A stretch of DNA of 64,000 nucleotides from Theodoxus fluviatilis. Taxonomy: Eukaryota; Mollusca; Gastropoda; Cycloneritida; Neritidae. Shown piece after piece: positions 1 to 9,710 of the stretch (its first letter is position 1; each line of letters opens with the position of its first letter). The DNA is taken from assembly GCA_034096865.1 (NCBI GenBank), contig JAWQFJ010001304.1, forward strand, positions 116,890 through 180,889, read 5' to 3'. The notes beneath the pieces are model-generated. The model made no database searches. It saw only the letters and a program-made list of their open reading frames with translations, and had not been told where the DNA came from. A program made the position numbers and the translations under genes.

Positions 1-991
1 GTAGTTATGGACTACACCCATGATCAGAAAGTACTTGCATGTAGTTATGGACTCCTCCCATGATCAGAAAGTACTTGCATGTAGTTATGGACTACACCCA
101 TGATCAGAAAGTACTTGCATGTAGTTATGGACTCCTCCCATGATCAGAAAGTACTTGCATGTAGTTATGGACTCCTCCCACGATCAGAAAGTACTTGCAT
201 GTAGTTATGGACTACACCCATGATCAGGAAGTACTTGCATGTAGTTATGGACTACACCCATGATCAGAAAGTACTTGCATGTAGTTATGGACTACACCCA
301 TGATCAGAAAGTACTTGCATGTAGTTATTGACTACACCCATGATCAGGAAGTACTTGCATGTAGTTATGGACTCCTCCCATGATCAGGAAGTACTTGTAT
401 GTAGTTATGGACTACACCCATGACCAGGAAGTACTTGCATGTAGTTATGGACTACACCCATGATCAGGAAGTACTTGCATGTAGTTATGGACTACACCCA
501 TGATCAGGAAGTACTTGTATGTAGTTATGGACTACACCCATGATCAGAAAGTACTTGCATGTAGTTATGGACTACACCCATGATCAGAAAGTACTTGTAT
601 GTAGTTATGGACTACACCCATGATCAGGAAGTACTTGCATGTAGTTATGGACTCCTCCCATGATCAGAAAGTACTTGCATGTAGTTATGGACTACACCCA
701 TGACCAGGAAGTACTTGCATGTAGTTATGGACTACACCCATGATCAGGAAGTACTTGCACATAGTTATGGACTACACCCATGACCAGGAAGTACTTGCAT
801 GTAGTTATGGACTCCTCCCATGACCAGGAAGTACTTGCATGTAGTTATGGACTCCTCCCATGACCAGGAAGTACTTGCATGTAGTTATGGACTCCTCCCA
901 TGACCAGGAAGTACTTGTATGTAGTTATGGACTACACCCATGATCAGAAAGTACTTGCATGTAGTTATGGACTACACCCATGATCAGAAAG
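1..991. repeat. 40-bp minisatellite, about 25 copies, cut by window edge
   Basis: The unit is 40 bp and starts GTAGTTATGGACTACACCCA. Units line up without any length change for 24 full copies plus 31 bases. Variation is nearly limited to fixed sites: ACTACACCCA versus ACTCCTCCCA, TGATCAG versus TGACCAG, AAA versus GAA, and GCAT versus GTAT. The array starts before base 1. It lies downstream of the last visible exon of the minus-strand P5B ATPase gene, so it is probably in an intron of that gene. Confidence 0.97.
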
Positions 992-1732
992 CGTGTCGTG
1001 CTATTCCCTTACTACATGCAGTAAATTTCACACTGTCAGCAGAGTGAAATCCCTCCGTGACACAGCCAGGTGTAACACGAGAGGGCGTAGAACAAGAAGT
1101 AGTTGACATAAGACAACCCCCTCCCCATGTCACCTGCATCATCTATGGCCATGGGATTTCAGGGCCCTCACCTGCAGCCATATAAGAATACAATGTATGG
1201 CTGGAGAAACTCAACCTTCCCCTAATCAGCTGGAACCCCTGGCAGCTGGATTCTGGGAGCCTGCCCCTGTAGCTAATCCAGGGACAGTTCCCAGCAGCAA
1301 TAGAGGTTACTGAAAGCCATTTGGACAGGATTGGATCATTAAGACTCAATAGCGTTTTCAAATCACTTTAGGAGATGGAGGTCTGGCTCTCATTATCAAT
1401 CCTGTCATGAGCATCCCTGCAGGATCCATGTTTCATGTTCATTTTGACACTTTTATTTTACACCCGGTGTCTCAGAATCTCTTCTCTTTCTCCAAAGAAC
1501 CCATGTTAACTATGTTTTAGTATCCTTAATACAAGTGACTCCAAGAAACTCCAAGAAGAATTATTACACGACATACACACATGAAATCAAACAATCCAAA
1601 CATATGAACAGCTTCAGGATTGGAACTATCTTGTTAATGTTATGCATAAATTGTTTACAATATTCATAGATACACACTTTTGTGGCATTATCAAAGCAAT
1701 TTAAATGTTGGAAAAAACGCAATGACACTTAC
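992..1732. other. Unassigned, probably intronic
   Basis: Single-copy-looking AT-rich sequence between the 40-bp array and the ATPase exon at 1733-1818. No exon with consistent splice sites was recognised. A segment near 1205-1300 (ATCAGCTGGAACCCCTGGCAGC) weakly resembles 9808-9880 and could be an old dispersed repeat. Confidence 0.5.
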
Positions 1733-1818
1733 TTGAGTTTGACATAAGTTTCATTCTCTCCATCCCATATGTATTTCACTCTTTTGGTCACAAAATACTT
1801 GATGAGACTATCATCATG
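1733..1818 (-). CDS. P5B ATPase (ATP13A2/3/4-like), exon 5
   Basis: Minus-strand exon between a TTTTTCAG acceptor (ending at 1819) and a GTAAGT donor (1732-1727). It starts in phase 0, matching the exon at 4682-4802, and ends two bases into a codon. It encodes 28 residues including LIKYFVTKRVKYIWD, the family's conserved '(I/L)(R/K)YF..K.(V/L)KY(I/F)WD' stretch that precedes the first actuator-domain segment in P5B ATPases. The next exon lies beyond 1733 and was not found before the window edge. Known for the family: animal P5B pumps are endolysosomal polyamine transporters. Which paralogue this is cannot be decided from the N-terminus. Confidence 0.88.
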
Positions 1819-1884
1819 CTGAAAAAGAAAGAGAAGGAAATTTAGCAATCTTTTCAAACAATTATGTAAAATTATGACTAAGTC

Positions 1885-2857
1885 ATTAAGTCCAGCCAGT
1901 ACAGGCATTGAGTCCAGCCAGTACAGGCATTGAGTCCAGCCAGTACAGGCATTAAGTCCAGCCAGTACAGGCATTAAGCCCAGCCAGTACAGGCATTGAG
2001 TCCAGCCAGTACAGGCATTAAGTCCAGCCAGTACAGGCATTAAGCCCAGCCAGTACAGGCATTGAGTCCAGCCAGTACAGGCATTGAGTCCAGCCAGTAC
2101 AGACATTAAGTCCAGCCAGTACAGGCATTGAGTCCAGCCAGTACAGGCATTAAGTCCAGCCAGTACAGGCATTAAGTCCAGCCAGTACAGGCATTCAGTC
2201 CAGCCAGTACAGACATTAAGTCCAGCCAGTACAGGCATTAAGTCCAGCCAGTACAGGCATTGAGTCCAGCCAGTACAGACATTAAGTCCAGCCAGTACAG
2301 GCATTGAGTCCAGCCAGTACAGGCATTAAGTCCAGCCAGTACAGGCATTGAGTCCAGCCAGTACAGGCATTAAGTCCAGCCAGTACAGGCATTCAGTCCA
2401 GCCAGTACAGGCATTGAGTCCAGCCAGTACAGGCATTCAGTCCAGCCAGTACAGGCATTAAGCCCAGCCAGTACAGGCATTAAGCCCAGCCAGTACAGGC
2501 ATTAAGTCCAGCCAGTACAGACATTCAGTCCAGCCAGTACAGGCATTGAGTCCAGCCAGTACAGGCATTAAGCCCAGCCAGTACAGGCATTCAGTCCAGC
2601 CAGTACAGACATTAAGTCCAGCCAGTACAGGCATTGAGTCCAGCCAGTACAGGCATTGAGTCCAGCCAGTACAGGCATTCAGTCCAGCCAGTACAGGCAT
2701 TAAGTCCAGCCAGTACAGGCATTGAGTCCAGCCAGTACAGGCATTGAGTCCAGCCAGTACAGGCATTAAGTCCAGCCAGTACAGGCATTCAGTCCAGCCA
2801 GTACAGGCATTAAGCCCAGCCAGTACAGGCATTAAGCCCAGCCAGTACAGGCATTAA
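1885..2857. repeat. 22-bp minisatellite, about 44 copies (left block)
   Basis: The unit is GTCCAGCCAGTACAGGCATT plus AA/GA/CA. Variation is concentrated at two places: the base after ATT (A, G or C) and GTCC versus GCCC. It lies in intron 4 of the ATPase gene. Long minus-strand open frames across it (22-residue repeats) are only translations of the unit. The array stops exactly at a TTAA where a transposon is inserted and resumes at 3943. Confidence 0.97.
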
Positions 2858-3942
2858 CTCATTCGCGGCGCGTAGCCTCATATGAGGCTACGCGCCGAAC
2901 ATAGTCGTTAGCGGCGCATAGCCTCAATAGAGCCTACCACATTAGCATATTTTTGCCCACTTACAACAAGGAAAATATGGTATGGGGAACTAGTCTAGTC
3001 TTGAATTCGTCTCTGTACAATGGTTTGCCAGCTTTAGATCCACACACAGATCTTTCCCGGCCAGACCAAAAATTTTATCAGCAATGCACTACGAGGCGCG
3101 AAGTAAACAGCGATGGCGGCGTAGCGTCGATTGCAGCGCGAGATGGATGAACGAGTGGAAATTGCTATAGAGGAGGGTTCTGATGCTGAAGTGGATGCTT
3201 TGTATGAGATAGGAACTGATGTAGATGATCCCTTTCATGATGATCATGATAGTGGTGATTTTCCTCTCGCTAATGACGAGGTATCAGACAGCGAGGATGA
3301 GAGCGAAGTTGTCAATGTGGCTGAAACAAGGTCGAGCTCGCCATAAGCTGCTCTGTAGTTCATTGTAGGCTCATATTGGTTGTAACTCGGGACTAATATA
3401 CACAATCATCACAAAATTTCCAGTGTGTTTTTGTGATGATCCCTTTCATGATGATGATGATAGTAGTGATTTTCCTCTCGCTAATGATGAGGTATCAGAG
3501 CGAGGATGAAACTACGTCGAACTCGCCATCACTCAGCTGCTCGGTAGTTCATTGTAGGCTCATATTGGTTGTAACTCAGGACTAATACACACAATCATCA
3601 CAAAATTTCTCCAGTGTGTTTTTGTGCCATGTTTTGAAGTTCACTTTTTTTTTTAGAGCTCTAGACCAAGAAACAAGCAGTGGGCACTATGAGAAAGAGA
3701 GCTGGGTCAAGGACCTATTTTTTTCAAAATAGTGACTCTACTTACTTTCATGGCAAGTGTAGTGTTTTCTTAGCTTGACAAAGTGCAGCCTTTGGCTAGT
3801 TTTGGCAAATAAAGACCTTTCTAGCCATACCACGTTTAGCTTTGTAGCTACAGTATTTATTTTACAACGATTTTTCAAACTTGGTCCATTTTCCTGCGAT
3901 TCCAGGGGACAGACGCACTAGAAATTCTGCGCCTTGAATGAG
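2858..3942 (+). mobile_element. TTAA-flanked piggyBac-like element, non-autonomous (TTAA-1)
   Basis: A 1,085-bp insertion in the 22-bp minisatellite, flanked by TTAA on both sides (2854-2857 and 3943-3946). Removing it restores the repeat unit ...GGCATTAAGCCC. The ends are inverted: CTCATTC-GC-GGCGC on the left and CTCATTC-AA-GGCGC as the reverse complement of the right. Next to the left end is a perfect 30-bp palindrome (2867-2896) centred on CATATG. Inside are an acidic N-terminal ORF (3143-3346), a tandem internal duplication (about 3225-3434 and 3435-3627), and an AATAAA signal at 3808-3813. A transposase catalytic core is absent. TTAA duplication plus an acidic N-terminus is typical of piggyBac; the family assignment is inference. 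Confidence 0.85.
3143..3346 (+). pseudogene. Acidic N-terminal remnant of a piggyBac-like transposase
   Basis: A 67-residue frame starting MDERVEIAIEEG and very rich in D, E and S (for example VSDSEDESEVV). It lies inside the TTAA-flanked element. piggyBac transposases commonly begin with an acidic, low-complexity region before the DDD catalytic domain. Here the frame stops soon after that region, and a second diverged copy of its last two thirds follows directly downstream (from 3435), so the catalytic part was deleted and the N-terminal part duplicated. No catalytic residues are present. The start at 3143 was chosen as the first ATG in frame. Confidence 0.6.
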
Positions 3943-4026
3943 TTAAGCCCAGCCAGTACAGGCATTAAGCCCAGCCAGTACAGGCATTAAGTCCAGCCAG
4001 TACAGGCATTAAGTCCAGCCAGTACA
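3943..4026. repeat. 22-bp minisatellite, right block (about 4 copies)
   Basis: Continuation of the 1885-2857 array beyond the transposon insertion, with the same unit and register. Confidence 0.95.
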
Positions 4027-4182
4027 AGCTGGTTATTTCCATGGCTTGCTGAACAGTTTTTTTTTACTTTTCTCCAACTCCTCTCTGTTATTTCGCATCA
4101 CTGTCACATTTCATATCTGGACAAGCACAAAATTTCATCGTCAAACATCTCACCAAATAACACTGACACAACTTGCTCAGTG

Positions 4183-4556
4183 CCTGTGCGTGCATGCATG
4201 TGTGTGTGCATGCATGTGTGTGTGCATGCATGTGTGCAGACATGTATATGTGTGAATCTGTGGTGTGTGAAAGTGCATTGAGTGTGTGTGTGCACACGTG
4301 CATGTTGTGTGTGTGCATGTGTGCGCATACATGTGTGTGTGCATACATGTGTGTGTGTTTGTGTGTGTTTGTTTGTGTGTGTGTGTGTGTGCATGTGTGC
4401 ATACATGTGTGTGTGTGTGTGTGTGCATACATGCGTGTGTTTGTGTGTGTGTGTGTGTGTGTGCGTGCGCGCATGCATGTGTGTGTGTGTGCCTGTGTAT
4501 GTTTGTGCATGCCTATGTTTGATGCTTGTGTGCACCAGCATGCCTGTGTGTGCACT
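4183..4556. repeat. Imperfect (TG)n / TGCATG microsatellite
   Basis: About 370 bp of TG-rich DNA with interspersed TGCATG and TGCATACATG blocks, within intron 4 of the ATPase gene. The open frames on both strands (Cys/Val- or His/Thr-rich) follow from the repeat. Confidence 0.95.
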
Positions 4557-4681
4557 TGAAACAAAAGTGTGAAATGGAGTGAGCATTGTTTGCCTTTCCA
4601 TAAATCATTATCACTGCACATGTCCTTCTTTTACTAGAATTCTCACGAGAAAACAGCTGAGGGTTGTGGAAGAAATCTTAC

Positions 4682-4802
4682 TTGCACAGAATCAGTCATC
4701 AAAGCGCAAATACAACTCACAACGGGTGATTGAAATGTGATGTTGCGCTGCTTCTTCTTGCCCAGAGTGAAGCCTGGAGCCTTTTTCTGTACAACGGTCA
4801 CT
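4682..4802 (-). CDS. P5B ATPase (ATP13A2/3/4-like), exon 4
   Basis: Minus-strand exon of 121 bp between CCTTGCAG (acceptor) and CAA|GTAAGA (donor). Its first base completes the codon left open by the exon at 9652-9710, and it ends at a codon boundary. It encodes VTVVQKKAPGFT, a basic KKKQR cluster and a short hydrophobic stretch. This is the variable N-terminal cytosolic segment between the N-terminal membrane-insertion region and the YF..KY(I/F)W motif of exon 5. The sequence is poorly conserved in the family, so the call rests on phase, splice signals and position. Confidence 0.75.
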
Positions 4803-5135
4803 CTGCAAGGAGTAAAGCATCAGTCCAAGTCTTCTATCTAGCTTTATGGGGGGTCTGAAAAATGCACATCTCCAACTACATCTCACATGTTAACGTGTGA
4901 CCTCTGTTTACACACAGATACAATCTGTATTTATACATTCTCTCTCTGTGTCTCTCTTTGTCTATTTTTGTCTGTCCGTCCGTCGGTCCATCTGTCTGCA
5001 TGCCTGCCTGTCTGTCTGTCTGTATGTATGTCCCTCCCTCCCTCCCTCTCTCCCTCCCTCCCTCTGAGAGCCATTAGGTAGGAAGGTCTGCATTCCGTCC
5101 TTCTACAACTCATTACTGTCAGCCCAACATCAACA
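4803..5135. repeat. Intron 3 start with pyrimidine-rich microsatellite
   Basis: Between the exon and the left end of the hAT-like element. It contains a mixed (TC)n, (TGTC)n and (CCCT)n tract at about 4940-5066. No gene seen. Confidence 0.8.
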
Positions 5136-6156
5136 CAGGGGTTCGTACAGGTTTTTAGATACAAAATTCCATGACTTTTCCATGACCTTCAACAGCATTT
5201 TCCATGACCTAGCGTACTGTGATACATGACAATTTTAAAGAGAAAAGTGTATGGAGCACGACCAAACTCACGCACAATACACCTGTTGTAAAAAAAAAAT
5301 CTAATTCTTTTTATTATTTTTACAGCAGATTGATTCAAAAACTGACAAATGCAGAAAATTTTCAAACAAGTACTCCTTAAAATGATGATACTTTTGTCCC
5401 AAATTGTCTGGTGCTTCAACGATTAACGCACGCTGAATGTGGTAATCGAGCACGCGTCTACACAACGCCATTGCGGTCCGATGTACACACAAACAGGTAA
5501 AAAATTTCCGCCCGTTTTCTCCTTTCAAGCGCACAATCCGGGCGCTAGAGAAAAAAGTAGATTAATCGTACATTAACATCGAATATAGCGTTGGAAGGGG
5601 AAAATCTTGTAGAATCCGAGGGTGTCTGTACGACATTGATCGGAAAAGCGGGAGTGAGCAAATTTTAACAAAATGTCTGATGACGTTCGAACTTTCATCC
5701 ATAACTCGTCTTTCGATTTTCACCGGAAGTTCAAACATACACCGAACGAAAGAGCAATCTTTCCTCTAATGAGTAGTAAAGTTTTAACTTGATCAAATGA
5801 GAAACTTCGACGGACGAGTGTTTAGAAGTGACCAACCCGAGTCGCGAAATGCAAACTCCGTTGAGGCACTGCGAGTCGTTAGTGGCGGAGGGTGTTTTTT
5901 TTACGTAATCGGCTTGTATGTTCTCAGCGGAAATAAGACGGATTAACACAAAACTACACGACACATGTTCTTGAAACCTTCTGCTTCATAAACAACTTTC
6001 ATTCTTGTTTTTATTCACAATATTTTGTGGATTGTCCACAATTAGCCATGAAAGTGAAGTGGTATTGCCGAGTGCATTTTGGCTAGTACTGTAGTAGCAC
6101 AAAGATTTGATACAAATTACCACGGAATCCTACCACTAGTTTAAAACAAGAAGGGC

Positions 6157-6994
6157 AAAGCCCATACGACTCACATGCTTGACCTTGACCTTTATATGAC
6201 CTTGACCTTCACGTGACCTTCAAGGTCAAGGCCAATCAACTACACCTAGCAATGACATCATACACTAAACTAAGGAATGCTTTACACATTTTTCCTACCA
6301 AAATACATGTGGCCTTGACCCAAGGTCAAGGTCATTCAAGGTCATGCAACACAAAGCTGTTAATTCAAGACATAGGAAGCACAATGGTGCTTATTGGCAC
6401 TTTCTACCATGAGATATGGTCACTTTTAGTGGTTCATTACCCCATTTTGGTCACATTTCATTAGGGTCAAAGTGATCTTGACCTTGATGATATGTGACCA
6501 AATGTGTCTTATGATGAAAGTATAACATGTGCCCCACATAATCATTAAGTTTGAAACAGTTATCTTCCTTAGTTCAAGGTCAAGGTCACTTCAAAATATG
6601 TATACAATCCAACTTTGAAGAGCTCCTGTGACCTTGACCTTGAAGCAAGGTCAACCAAACTGGTATAAAAAATAGGGCTTACTTTGCCCTATATACCATG
6701 TATAGGTGAGGTATCCAATCTCAAAAACTTCCGAGAAAATTGGGAAAATGTGAAAAATGGCTGTTTTTTAGACAACATTTATGGCTCCTGCGACCTTGAC
6801 CTTGAAGCAAGGTCAAGTCACTATGTATGTTTTTTGAGGCCTTGTCATCATACACCACCATGCCAAATTGGGTGTTGATAGACTTAATAGTCTCCGAGAA
6901 AAATCCAACGGTTAAGTTTTTTACGCCCGGACGGACGGACGGACGGACGACACGGGTGAGTACATAGACTCACTTTTGCTTCGCATGTGAGTCA
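6157..6994 (+). mobile_element. TGACCTTGA-rich pearl/Helentron-like element, copy A
   Basis: About 838 bp from AAAGCCCATACGACTCAC to GCATGTGAGTC. The left subterminal GACTCACATGC is the inverse of the right GCATGTGAGTC, and the right end also folds on itself (GACTCAC ... GTGAGTC, 6968-6993). A (GACG)n tract (about 6926-6950) lies just before the right end. Subterminal inverted repeats, a short microsatellite and a 3' hairpin are the layout of non-autonomous Helentron-associated elements and bivalve 'pearl' elements; that assignment is inference. It holds about ten exact TGACCTTGA/TCAAGGTCA motifs. No coding capacity. Confidence 0.8.
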
Positions 6995-7123
6995 AAAATC
7001 ACATCCACTCTTCAAATAATCAAACCCCAATGGGGAAATGAAAACCACAAGTAAAACTTTAGTCAGCCTTTTCACTGTATAAAAACTCTAACATACGTAG
7101 GTCAGCCCTCGACACAGTAAAAA

Positions 7124-7972
7124 AAAGCCCATACGACTCACATGCTTGACCTTGACCTTTATATGACCTTGACCTTCACGTGACCTTCAAGGTCAAGGTC
7201 AAACAACTAAACCTACCAATGACATCATACACAAAGAAATGCTTTACACATTTTTCCTACCAAAATACATGTGACCTTGACCCAAGGTCAAGGTCATCCA
7301 AGGTCATGCAACACAAAGCTGTTAATTCAAGACATAGGAAGCACAATGGTGCTTATTGGCACTTTCTACCATGAGATATAGTCACTTTTAGTGGTTCACT
7401 ACCCCATTTTGGTCACATTTCATAAGGGTCAAAGCGACCTTGACCTTGATGATATGTGACCAAATGTGTCTCATGATGAAAGTATAACATGTGCCCCACA
7501 TAATTATTAAGTTTGAAACAGTTATCTTCCATAGTTCAGGGTCAAGGTCACTTCAAAATATGTATTCAATCCAACTTTGAAGAGCTCCTGTGACCTTGAC
7601 CTTGAAGCAAGGTCAACCAAACTGGTATCAAAAGATAGGGCTTGCTTTGACCTATATACCACTTGTAGCTAAGGTCGCCATTCTCAATAACGTGGGAGAA
7701 AATTGGGAAAATGTGAAAAATGACTGTTTTTGAGACCACATTTATGGCTCCTGTGACCTTGACCTTGAAGCAAGGTCAAGTCACTATGTATGTTTTTTGA
7801 GGCCTTGTCATCATACACCATCATGCCACATTTGGTGTTGATAGACTTAATAGTCTCCGAGAAAAATCCAACGTTTAAGTTTTTTACGGACGGACGGACG
7901 GACGGACGGACGCCCGGACGGACGGACGACACGGCTCAGTACATAGACTCACTTTTGCTTCGCATGTGAGTA
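7124..7972 (+). mobile_element. TGACCTTGA-rich pearl/Helentron-like element, copy B
   Basis: Second copy in the same orientation, about 130 bp after copy A and highly similar throughout. It has the same start, the same TGACCTTGA clusters, a longer (GACG)n tract (about 7887-7929) and the same 3' hairpin. The right terminal C of GTGAGTC is replaced by A. Small indels and substitutions relative to copy A show that the two copies are not a very recent duplication. Confidence 0.8.
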
Positions 7973-8515
7973 AAAAATTAGACAACTCAGAAATACTTTC
8001 ATCTTTCATGTTACATTGGTATTTTGTGTTATTGATATGTGCGAATCCTAGAAAAAGTGGATTCTATCGAACCGACGGCCACTTCCGGTCTGATGAAATT
8101 TCTTCGAACATCGCGTGCGGCGTCTATTTAGCACTCGCTGAAGGTCCCGAGTTCAACAATACTTTTTCCAATATGTGCAAAATATTGCAATAAATATCTT
8201 CCTAAATGATTGTTCTAGCATAAACTGAAACAAAAACCCCAATAAACTAACCGATTTCAGCTGATTTGTCCGTCAAAATCGCATCTGCGCCGTCACGCTC
8301 TTACTCGCCATTGTGTGATTTTGACGGTCATGCTATTTATCGAAATGGCGCTAATGTCTTCGAAATGGCTTAGAAATGAGTATATATATCGTTATCCCCT
8401 TCTTGAATATGATATATTTAAGCTATTCTAATTAAACCAGAACTATATTTGACCAAATTACGTTAGAAACAGCAACATTTTGAAACAGACATGCGGTCGC
8501 CATTTCCATCCAGCG
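7973..8515. other. Unassigned interior of the hAT-like element
   Basis: AT-rich sequence without a recognisable frame. By position it should have held the C-terminal half of the transposase; no conserved motif is visible. Confidence 0.5.
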
Positions 8516-9209
8516 CCAAATGGTAAATAGCAAAATCGGACATGGATATCCAGCTGTTTCTTCTGAAGTTCAGCATTCAGGGACTCATCAAAGAGCAGCA
8601 CCAGAGAAGAGAAGATCGGGCCTTTGCCTTGAGCATGTCTAAGAAATGTGGCCCCAGATCAAAAGTTGTCAAGTACCGGGCTTTGCTTTCACTCAAGGCA
8701 AACTTGGAGGCGATGACACTGTCGGGAAACATGCGACGGAACAGCTCGTTCATTCCTTTGGTACTGGAGAATGAGAAGTGGGAGATGACCATTTTCAAAG
8801 TCCACAAAATTTCTGCTTTCAGTGTGTCCTCTGTTGTCAAGAAAGTGTCAATCCCAGTAGAACTACTGCCACTGCCAGTGGGTGCAGGCCTAGTTTCGAC
8901 CGGCGTAGCAGCACCAGCTGGAACCACCACCTTTGAAGCACTCTCTGTCTCAGCATTTTTTGCAGTTTGAACAATATCTGATATTCGTGTTTGACGTTTG
9001 CTCTTTTCTTCTTGGTGTTTTTTAGCACGCGCCTGGTGCGCTACACCTTTCATGTGGCTTTTCAACGCTTCCGCTCCCATGTTGGATACATCAAAGTCTT
9101 TATCACAAAATCGGCACTTTGCCATCCCATCCACTCTCGCTCGCATGACCCACTCACGGTATTCAGGGTCTCCTGTCCAAGAGTCTTGAAAGCGACACTT
9201 TCCAGGCAT
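8516..9209 (-). pseudogene. hAT-like transposase, N-terminal half, frameshifted
   Basis: Starting at ATG 9209 (MPGKCRFQDSW), the frame runs to 8577. It has an N-terminal C2H2/U1-type zinc finger (CRFCDKDFDVSNMG ... SHMKGVAH), a basic/serine-rich linker, and the segment F..S.SKARYL before the catalytic domain. In the main frame it ends with a stop at 8577, but a one-base shift near 8600 opens LVLLFDESLN (8575-8592), the block with the first catalytic Asp in this hAT-like lineage. A few residues later (HVRF) the similarity ends, so the remaining DDE residues and the C-terminal dimerisation region are lost. The zinc-finger type and FDESLN block are family knowledge; the inactivation is seen directly. 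Confidence 0.75.
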
Positions 9210-9651
9210 GATGATAATCTGATTCTCAAAGAAACACTGCACCACAAACAAAACAAGCTCTTTTCACTCTGTCCTTATTTCAACCAACTGACCGGACCGG
9301 CGTGGAAATGAAACGAGGTCACCTAGCCAAAGAACCAATCAGGAAGCAGAAGGCACACGAGCCTTCAGAATTAACCAATGGGATGCAAGGGCACGTTTTC
9401 CTGACATGCTCAGCGTTTAAAATTAGATTGAGAGTATCACGCGAAGCACAGCCTAGAAAACGGTTTTTTTTCTTCCTTTTTTTTCTTTCTTAAATTCCAT
9501 GACTTTCCATGACCTAAGTTGAAATTCCATGACTTTCCAGGCCTGGAAAATGAAAAATCAAATTCCATGACTTTCCAGGTTTTCCATGACCTGTACGAAC
9601 CCTGTCAACAGTGAACATGAAATGGAGAGAAGTAAGCTTCTTCCACTGTAC

Positions 9652-9710
9652 CTTGTGCCTGCATGGGTGGTCAGCTGCACTTTGGACACAAAGTACTGGT
9701 CATACTGGTC
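9652..9710 (-). CDS. P5B ATPase (ATP13A2/3/4-like), exon 3
   Basis: Minus-strand exon of 59 bp between TTCTCTTGCAG and AG|GTACAG. It starts at a codon boundary (as the exon at 10540-10707 requires) and ends two bases into an Arg codon completed by the exon at 4682-4802. It encodes DQYDQYFVSKVQLTTHAGTR, matching the family position that follows 'VLLRTTDEF' (here LILK|DQYDQYF). The intron after it contains the 4.5-kb hAT-like element. Confidence 0.85.

Larger units (their letters stand above)
5136..9604 (-). mobile_element. hAT-like DNA transposon with nested insertions
   Basis: The ends are inverted: CAGGGGTTCGTACAGG at 5136 and CAGGGTTCGTACAGG as the reverse complement of the right end at 9604. 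The six bases TCAACA lie directly outside both ends (5130-5135 and 9605-9610) and are the best target-duplication candidate; classical hAT elements make 8 bp, so two bases may have decayed. TTCCATGAC-type motifs are clustered inside both ends. A zinc-finger/RNase-H transposase remnant lies on the minus strand near the right end. Two pearl-like elements (6157-6994 and 7124-7972) are nested inside. The whole element sits in intron 3 of the ATPase gene. Confidence 0.8.

Noticed and set aside
1..991. CRISPR-like array
   Set aside because: Units are contiguous 40-bp repeats without unique spacers, in an animal genome context. The same applies to the 22-, 31- and 46-bp arrays.
1729..2832. Minus-strand frames with repeated LAGLNACTGWTQCLYWLD
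   Set aside because: Translation of the 22-bp minisatellite. Only the C-terminal part of the first one, after the splice acceptor at 1819, is a real exon.
4088..4621. His/Thr-rich and Cys/Val-rich frames on both strands
   Set aside because: TG/CA microsatellite translations; not histidine-rich or metallothionein-like proteins.
8542..8970. 142-residue plus-strand frame
   Set aside because: Antisense shadow of the hAT-like transposase remnant, which has recognisable motifs on the minus strand.
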